A stretch of DNA of 64,000 nt, taken from contig NW_004797274.1 of the NCBI RefSeq assembly GCF_000002075.1, positions 163,512-227,511 on the forward strand, given 5' to 3'. The position numbers and the translations under genes were made by a program. The notes below the pieces were generated by a model that worked only from the letters and a program-made list of their open reading frames with translations, was not told the DNA's origin and did not search any database. Positions 52,701 through 61,990 of this stretch are shown here, one piece after another. The first letter of the stretch is position 1. Each line of letters opens with the position of its first letter. The stretch comes from Aplysia californica. Taxonomy: Eukaryota > Mollusca > Gastropoda > Aplysiida > Aplysiidae.

Positions 52701-55700
52701 TTTTAGATAACAAGCGTTTTTGGTATGACAGGCTTCCGACCATATAATTCATTAAGTGGTATCTCCACCTAAGAACACTGTCAAAGGGAGACCAAAAAAA
52801 AGGCGGACAGTTCTCAACAGAAGATTTCAAGGGGCACAACTTAACTCCTAGTCCTAGTGCTTGGTGTACTGATCATCTCACTTGTTCATTGAACATTCTA
52901 TGATGAAATACGAACCAAAGAAGATACTGACACCCAAAGGAAGATAAAGATGGGTTTGCTTTTTTTGTTTATATAAAAATAACCTGGGTGTATGCATGTC
53001 TATAAGTGCAGAGTTTTGTTTATGGTGCAAGCGAAAGGAAGTGGATTCAGGTTCTAGGATGAATTTCCACGACACTGCATTATTACGGTGATTTGATAGT
53101 GTGTTGAAAATACCCAACAGAACTAGTTGCAACGTTGCATTATAGAAGCAAAGGGATGACCAATTAAGCAGCCAGCTTCGAACGTTTTGACAACATGAGA
53201 GAAACAAAAGACTGAACCAATTGGAAACCACCGAGCCAATCACCTGTTCAATGGTGCCCAATTGTGTGTCTACAACATTACAGTGTAAGACGTCGTTATC
53301 ATGTTCACATCACACTCACTCCCTTCTCCCTTACCCTCTGTCTGACTGTTTCTTTTTCATTAAAAAAGACCACATAGTATCAGTTACGGCAAAGTGAGAA
53401 ATCTAAACGCTTAAACTTTAATAAGTTTATTTCATTAGACACACAACTGATTTCTTCGGGTAGATTTTAATTCCTAAAACAAGTTCTATGGCTTGTAAAT
53501 CATAAAGAAAAAACTCCCTAGCACATAAGAACAGGCTCTTAGGGAGTCCTGGTTCTTATACGGAGTGTTCCTAAGCAGAGACAACAGTTCTTTGTGTGCA
53601 TTTATGAAGGCATTTGTAGCCCAAGGAATGCCTGGAATACTTAGTTTCAATAAACTTGTAACTGTATTAAGAAGCGAGTTTTATTTCAATAGATATTTGA
53701 TATACTCTAATCAATGGAATGCATTGAGAACAATTCATCCTGTAGCCAAATACAAAGTGAGAAAGGAAATAAAAGACAATCAATTTATTAAAGAACTAAA
53801 ATTTCAAGTGCTTTTAACGTCTTGGCTTCAATTGTGCAAAACTACAATGAGGGAAAACTCAAAAGATATATAGAAACTAATCAGCTTGGAAGCAAAAAGC
53901 AATGTCGACATCATATACATGAAAGGGGGGATTATATACATATAGTATCCCTCTGATCAGCACTGCTATAATTTCAATCTGGCCATTGCCAGAATATCTC
54001 AAATATTATATCTATCAAATAACTTGTCTGCTCAAGAGAAAGTTGCAACAGTCAAAAAAAAAATTGCAGCACTAATGTCTCCCCCTCCAGGACATCTCAA
54101 AGACATCTATCAAATTATCTGTCTATATAAGAGAAATTTGCAAGACAGCAGTGACTCTCAAATAATATATATATATCAAATTATCTGTCTACATGAGAGA
54201 AAGTTGCGACAGACAACTCAAATACATTTATCAAATAACCTGTCTACACTAGAGCGAGTTGCAACACAGCAGTGTCTCTCAAATGCATCCATCAAAGAAT
54301 CAATCTACATTATAAGAGAAATTTGCTCTCCACCCCTCCGCGGGCCGTCCCCTGAACTGACCTGTGTTTGAGCAGCAGAGTCTGCAGCAGCTTGCCCTTG
54401 ACACTCTCCTCCACCAGGTCGCGGATGACCAGGTTCTCTACCACGTTGTGGATGATGCTGTTTAGGTCCGTGGCCTCCAGGTCAAGTAGCAGTGAACCTA
54501 CAACAAATATTAGTTTAGTTTTAGTAGAGGTTTTACAGTGCTCGCAACTGCATAAGGTCATATGAGCGCCAGAAGATTAGAAGTGTTACAAGAGAGTAAC
54601 GAACATAAAAAAGAAGAAGGGGAGATAAGGACGATAGATGTTTGATAAGAAAGAAGAAGCAAACCACACCAGAGCACCCGTCAACCACCCACAACAAATA
54701 TTAGAGTGATAAGAGATAAACAAATACAAAAAAGAAGCAGGGTAATAGAGAAAGAAAGTAAATAGTGACAGAACAAGCAAACCGCACCAGAGCACCCATC
54801 AACTGCCCATACACAGAGGTGAAAATGGGAGAAAAAAAATCTTGGCAAAGCACAATTTAAATTCTATGAACTTTTGTGTCTTGTAGCTAAGTGAGCTAGC
54901 TAGGGTAATTTCACAGGCTGAAGGGCGAGAACTCAGATGGCTACTTGTTCCGAAAAGTAGGATAATGTTACAGGTTGAACAGTAGTGATTGCAGCTCTTC
55001 CCATATCTATCCAGAGCACTCACCATTTTCTAAACCTCTCCTGAGTTCCAGCAGAGAATGAAAGGAGAGCGAGGCCACGTGCGGCTTGCCCCAGCGCTCC
55101 GCTCCCTCCTCCACATCCTCCTCAAACTTGATCCAGCGGGCCTTCTCCCGCCACTCCCACATGTCGTCCCCGCCAAAGTGAAGCTCGTCCAGCTCTACAA
55201 ACATCTGCAACACAAAACAGGTTTTTTTGGGTTGTTGTTTTTTTTTTGGGGGGGTGTCAATTCGTTGAAAACGAACACTGAGAATATAAGACATACATAA
55301 CACATATACACATTTATTAGAGAGACAATCACACACACTGCAGACATATTAATATCTTATGTAATGTAATACAGGAGTTCACATTTACTTTGCACAACTT
55401 TTTTTCAAGTAGCTTTTGACTTTCACCCTCATTAAAAAGTCTTTCTGACACACTGGTTCAGTAAACGACATGGCGCATACCTCGTGAGGGCTGTGGTCGT
55501 ATTTCTTGGTCACCCTCGGCTTCTTCTCATGGTGCGACTTGCCCATGTGGACTATCGTGCCTTTACTCCTGGTGATTTTGTGCCGGCGAATACCGCGCTG
55601 GTCTTCAAACCTGTGACCTGGAAGACAACAAGTTTTAGTTTTAGTAGAGGTTTTACGGCACTTGCAACTGCATAAGGTCATATGAGCGCCAGAAGATTAG

Positions 55701-58700
55701 AGGTGTTACTAGAAAATAACAAACATAAAAAAGAAGATGGAGAGATAAGGATGATAGATATTTCATAGGAAAGAAGAAGCAAACCACACCAGAGCACCCG
55801 CCAACCACCCATGAAGACAACAAATTTTCGAAAAATCTTACTCTGTTCTTTAGCATAGAACATTAATTTTTTCAAGAAGTAAGACCTTTAAAGCGATATC
55901 TATCTCAAAAGTAGAAAGTGAGGAATCAAAGAACTCTCAAAACAACCATTTACCTGGATTTCATCATTTGATTTTTAATTTAACTCATGAGAGTACCTGG
56001 AAACAAAACAAGCTGGCGTTACTTTTTCTAAGTCTCAAGCTCAAAATAACACAATGTGGGGGGAAAAAAAGTCAGAACCTATGTACCACTACCCATTTTT
56101 TATGTGACATGGTTGAGAAATTATAATTTGGATTCAGAAACAAGTACTCGTATCAATAACAAGAACAACAGGATCTATAAGGAGAAAGACAGCCCAAACC
56201 AAGATTCAAACCTACTCTACCCACCTTATGGTCATCATTTTGACAAACAAAAAAGATTAGACCAGACAAGACGAGACAAGGCAAGACAACAAAAGATTTT
56301 TATTGATCTCCACAAACAGAATTTTGCTGCACCATGGTGAATACATACATGCACATGCACTTGTCAGTCAACACATACACACACACTGTCTCTCTCTCCC
56401 TCCCTCCCTCTCTCTTTCTCTCAATCTCTCTCTCTCTCTCTATCTCTCACACAAATATGCACGCACACATACACTCGCAGGCACACACACATTTACATAC
56501 ACAGACCCACACACACAAATAGTCATTGAACAATCACTCACTGGTCATGTCATCCAGGTCGGCTTTATTCAAGATGGACGCTTCTTCCGTCTCAGTGGGA
56601 GACTTTTGATACTTCTCATTGAGCTGCACCTCACTGCCTTTCTGTCTGCGCATGACCAAGTCAGACTGCGCGAAGTGTTCATGGTGGTGGTGGTGCCGGC
56701 GCTTAATGGAAGAGCGAGTCGATTGACTGCCTTCCTCACTGCACACATGACAAAAACAAATGTGAGGCATCGTGATGAAATCAAGCGCTAATCAAAATTT
56801 TTGACTCAACACCTTTAAGGTCCATTCATAAAAAGATTTCTGTGTGGATTCCATTTCATTAAAAAATGTTGATTTAAGGCACAACAATGTAAATTTGCAG
56901 TTTCTAAGGACTCTCAAGCTATGGAAGTCACCAAACTTTGGAGGCCATTTTCTCGCTAATTTTACCTCTTAAAACAGGCAAGCCCAAACTCCTTCAATCA
57001 CAAATATTTCGACTTTTATTCATGACAGATGAGTATTTTTTTTCACCAAAAGCAAGAAAATTGAACAAGCAGTAAGGAGATACCAATAACTCCACATGTC
57101 CATAAATTGACGAGTGCCTGATTCCACTGCATCATGCCACAAATATTACAGAGTAATTGTTTCGTCAGAGCACAAAACCGTGCTGTAATCATCTTGTGAT
57201 TTGCACTTAGGAGTTGTGACCACTCGTTAATCATGATGTGATGCTTTAGAGCAAAGAAGAAGACATTATGGACAATAAACTTTCATGTCCTCATCAGCAC
57301 AATAGAGATCATTTACAACACAGGCTTCAACCCTGCCTTTCAGCGAACAATTTAAGCGGCGTACAACAGCCTACAATAGGCAACTGTTTTCGCATATATG
57401 CCAAAAAGTGTCAAAAGGACTTTCAACTAATTTTATCATGAAACAATTTATATAGTTCAGGGATATTGTGATACTCATGCCATGAGACGGACGATTTAGG
57501 GGCCTGGTGATCATATCATGAGTTGATAAGCTGAGGTGTTTTTTGTTTATTATATTGTATATACCTAAGACAACCACTTTTCTCCTTGAAAATAGGTGGT
57601 CGCCTTGGATAATTTTGACAGTATAACAAAAAGCAAAGCATCCGCCTGAAAAATTTTTCATCCTGCACAAAACCCAGCAGTCCAGTAACATGTGATCACA
57701 CAAACCCTCACCTTGGCACTCGGAGAAGTTGATGCTGATCACTTGCATCCGAACTCTCAGAGTCACTGCTGCCTCGCCGACGACCAGACCCTCTTCGTGA
57801 CTTTCGCCGTTGACCCCCTTCCACCTCATTTTCATCCACTGCCTTCCAATTGCTCTCTTTTTCCTCACTCTTTCCTACAAAGCTTCCCTGTCGATCTTCT
57901 ATGGCCTGAGATATTCCATCGGAGAGCTGAGTCTGGAAGTTGTGGTAGCTTGGGTCATCCCCTGCGAGACAAGACAATTCCACAACAGAATTAGGTTTGT
58001 TTGTTTTTGTCAGTTTTGTTTTAGTAAGAGTATTATGGCACTTGCAACACAATTAAGCCATATAAGAGCCAAAGATTAGAGATGTTACAAGAGAATAAGA
58101 ACAACAACAACAAAAAAGAAAGAGGAGAGACGAGGATGGGTTGTTGGTTTTTTTTGTGGTTTCTTTTAATAAGCGTTTTACAGCACTTGCAACATAATGA
58201 GGTCATATAAGTGCTAAAGATTAGAGGTATTACAAGAGAGTAACAAACACATAAAAGGAGGGTAGATAAGGATGATAGATGTTTGATAGGAAAAAAGGAG
58301 CAAACCACACCAGAGCACCCGCCAACTATCCACTTCGTTTTTGTCTGTTTGAATCAAGATTGAGTAAAGAGAAGCATGGTCATATAGGTCGGGCAAGAAA
58401 GAAGACAGATAGACAGAAACAAGAGGGAAAGAAAGAAGCAGGACCTACTAGTGGCGCCTCCAACCACCTGCATGAGCAAAGTGGAGGATATTAATGCAAT
58501 AACAGTTATTTAGTGCTAGTGTAAGTGTGTGACCTTTTAGTTTAGTTTTAGTAGAGGTTTTACAGCGCTCGTAACTGCATAAAGTCATATGAGTGCCAAG
58601 TGTGGCGAGGGCACGCGTGCTTGTACTTGAGAGATAAAAAGAGATAGATACAGCCTGAGACAGAGACAGACAGAATTATGCCCAAAAAACCCTGCCTGCA

Positions 58701-61700
58701 CTCACCAACAACAAAAGTGACCTTTCCTGCAGTGCTGTGTTTCCTGGACGGGGGATGGGAGGGCATGGGAGACACGTTGGTACTGCCGTCAAACTCTGGA
58801 CCCGTTACCTGGACAAACAAAAAAGGCAAACATTTCCTGTTGAACTGTCTACATTGTGATATATAAAGAAGAAAGTTCATCAGACAAAAAAAGGTAGCAA
58901 CATATTTCTGAACCCATCACAATTAATAATCAAGCACCAATAATGCCAGGTTCAGTAACAACAACAAAAAATGTTGCTGAAGAGACATAGGCCCCTATTA
59001 CATTTTCAATCGGAACACAATGCACTGGTTATGTACTGCAACTTGTATTTGTAAAGACACATTTTTTTTATCAGGGTTGAGCACTATATATAAATGTCAT
59101 ACATTACTATTACACAGAGAGAACAAATGAGATCAGATCCCATTACTGTCTTACCCGCAGATAGTCGGGTCTGTGAGATGGGATGGGTTCTTCATCCGAA
59201 ATCCCCAAGACAGCAGCTGGGGTTGTTTCCCCTTCACCAAACGCAGGGCTCCGCAACTGGTCTGTGTGGTCTACGTCTGGTGAAGGAGTGTCTCGTGGAG
59301 AGATTTGGAATGTTCTGGAAAACTGGTCTACAGAGGGTTCCCGGGATGGAGACGGGAAGTCGTTGCCGATGTAAAAGCCCACCTGAAAAAAAAACAAGAC
59401 ACAAAAAACTTTTAGAAGTTTTTCCCCAAAATACAAAATGGAGTCAACTGCATTCCACATTGTACCTGCTCAGGTTGCCGTAAGGTATTTCAATTTTTTT
59501 TTTTTTAAAGTTTTCCCTCACAAGGTTCTCTGGACTTGGCCATTTATGACCCTAGACCGCGAAGAGAGAAAAATTAATATGCATATCATCAAATGAAAAG
59601 GGTGAAAAGAAAGAGCAATTGTATCATGGTCTTCAAGACTAACTATATCGCAAACCAAAGTTTTAACTCACATCAAATTGTAGAACATAAACATCATACA
59701 AATAGTCTAAATGTGTTGAACATTCAGATTTTCTTTTAAATTAAAAAAATGTAGGGGGGAAAAAGTCCCAGATAAAAAATCCTTACCGTTTCATTCCCCA
59801 GAACGCTGGGTCGTCTTGGCTGCTCCTCTGCTTCTAGAGAGGAGCCATCGTTAGTTGTTGTCCCCGCACCGTCAAAGGGACGTGCTGTAGAAGCTTTGTG
59901 CTCAGGGGACGGTGTGGCTGGAATCAGCTGCATGCCTGGTAAGGCTGAGTGCGAGTTGGTCATTTCATCTGGAAACACCACACCCAGGAAATATCCAGTT
60001 GAAAGTTTATATCACTTTTAGTTTTAGGGAATTTTAAAAAATATTTTTTAAAATTATTTTGGGGGGGGGGGGGGTGTGGGGGGGGTTGTTCCCACAGATA
60101 TTGTTTTGTACTTTGATTTATGCAACGCATCTAGAACTGGGTGTACACAGGAGCAGGTTGTTAATACTATTCTTAATTCAGTAAAAGTTTAATTGCATTT
60201 GAAACACAAATTTTGTAGGTCAAAATTAGCGGTGTTACTAGAGAGTAATATACAACGAAAAGAAAAGGAGGTGAGATAAAGACAACAGATTTTTATAGTA
60301 TAGGAAAGCAGAAGCATACCACACCAGAGCACCTGGCAACCACCCACTTTAGTTTGTCTGAATGATGAGAGACACATTTTACAAGCAGCAGAATACAACA
60401 ATAACAACAAAGATAAGAAAGGTAAGGAGAAGACCAAATCTGTGCCCCCATCAACAAAACCTCAAAAGTAACAGCTGACACTGTACAACTGCTCAGTTTC
60501 TTAAATGTGTCAAAGTTGACTTTATTTCACCCACCATGGTCAATATTTAATCCAACATCAACTGAATCCTTTTTCTCTAGCTACAAAAACAATATTCAGT
60601 TTCAATGAATCATCCCAACCTGGTATGAATCTCAGAACCACACATTCATTAGGGAAAAAATGTAAAAGGCAACTTCATCCTAAATGGATAGGGAACAAAC
60701 CCACTACAATGTAACAGGGGGAAAAATTATGATGTCCCCTACTAACAGTTTGCTTACCGTCTTTTGATTTCAGCAAGGCAGTTGTTTCATCAATCTTCAA
60801 GTCCTGACTTTCTTCCGCCTCTGCATCATCATCGTCATCATCATCTTCACTTTCGGAACTGCTGGAATAGTTCTGTTCAGAGGAGACGAGAAATGTAAGT
60901 CCACAACGCCTGGGCCTAGCTTTATATAGTAAGAGTTCTACAGTACTTGTAACACAATTAGTTCACATAAGAACTGAAGATTACAGGCGTCACTAAATAG
61001 TAATTTTCTGAGAAAAGAAGGAGCACAGATAAAGATGCTATATGTTTGGTATAAAAGAAGGAGCCCACCACACCAGAAAACCCTTCAACCACCCACTGCT
61101 TGGGCTTATTTTGATCTAAAAAAAAGAGGGTGTACAAAGAAAAGATAGTTTGACAATAGGCTAGCTACATACTGTAAACAAACAGAAAGGAAACTGACAC
61201 ACGGATTGAATGCAGTTAACCATTTTTACAGCACAATTCTTTCTAACATGTCTACCTGCTGCACACGCGATCATTTTCACTTAGAGAACGTACTACAACA
61301 GCAGCCACAGACTGACATACTAAAGGCTGCTTTGACAAAGGACAAAAATATGTTAAAAAACAGACAAACAAAAAGACAGACAAAACAACAAACAATCACC
61401 TCCTGGTCCTCATGATGGCCCTCCTCCTCTTCCTCCGGGATGGGCGGGCTCTGGATGGCATTGCGCGAGGGAAAGCTCCGAAGCTTCTCCTTTTTCTTCT
61501 TCTTTTTATGCTTCTTCTTGGCCTTGTGGGCTTTGGCTGCCTTGGTCAGAGACTTGCTGGACAGTGAGCGCAGCGGCTGGTGGATGTGAGGGTAAGAGAC
61601 ACGCCGATGTCCTGGGGGAGGTCACACCAAGTTTATCATAATAAATAGAATATAATAGAAATAATAATAATGACGATGACGATAACAATAATGATAACAA

Positions 61701-61919
61701 TAATAATAATGATAATAATATAATAGTAATAGTAATGATAATAATATTAATAATCATCATCATCATCAAAATAATAACAACAACAACAATGATGATGATG
61801 ATGATAATAATAATAACAATAATGTTGATAACGATGATAATAATAACAATAATAATAATAATAATAATAATAACAATGACAATTATGTAGATGATGATAA
61901 TAGTAATAATAATAATAAT

Positions 61920-61990
<71 letters not shown>

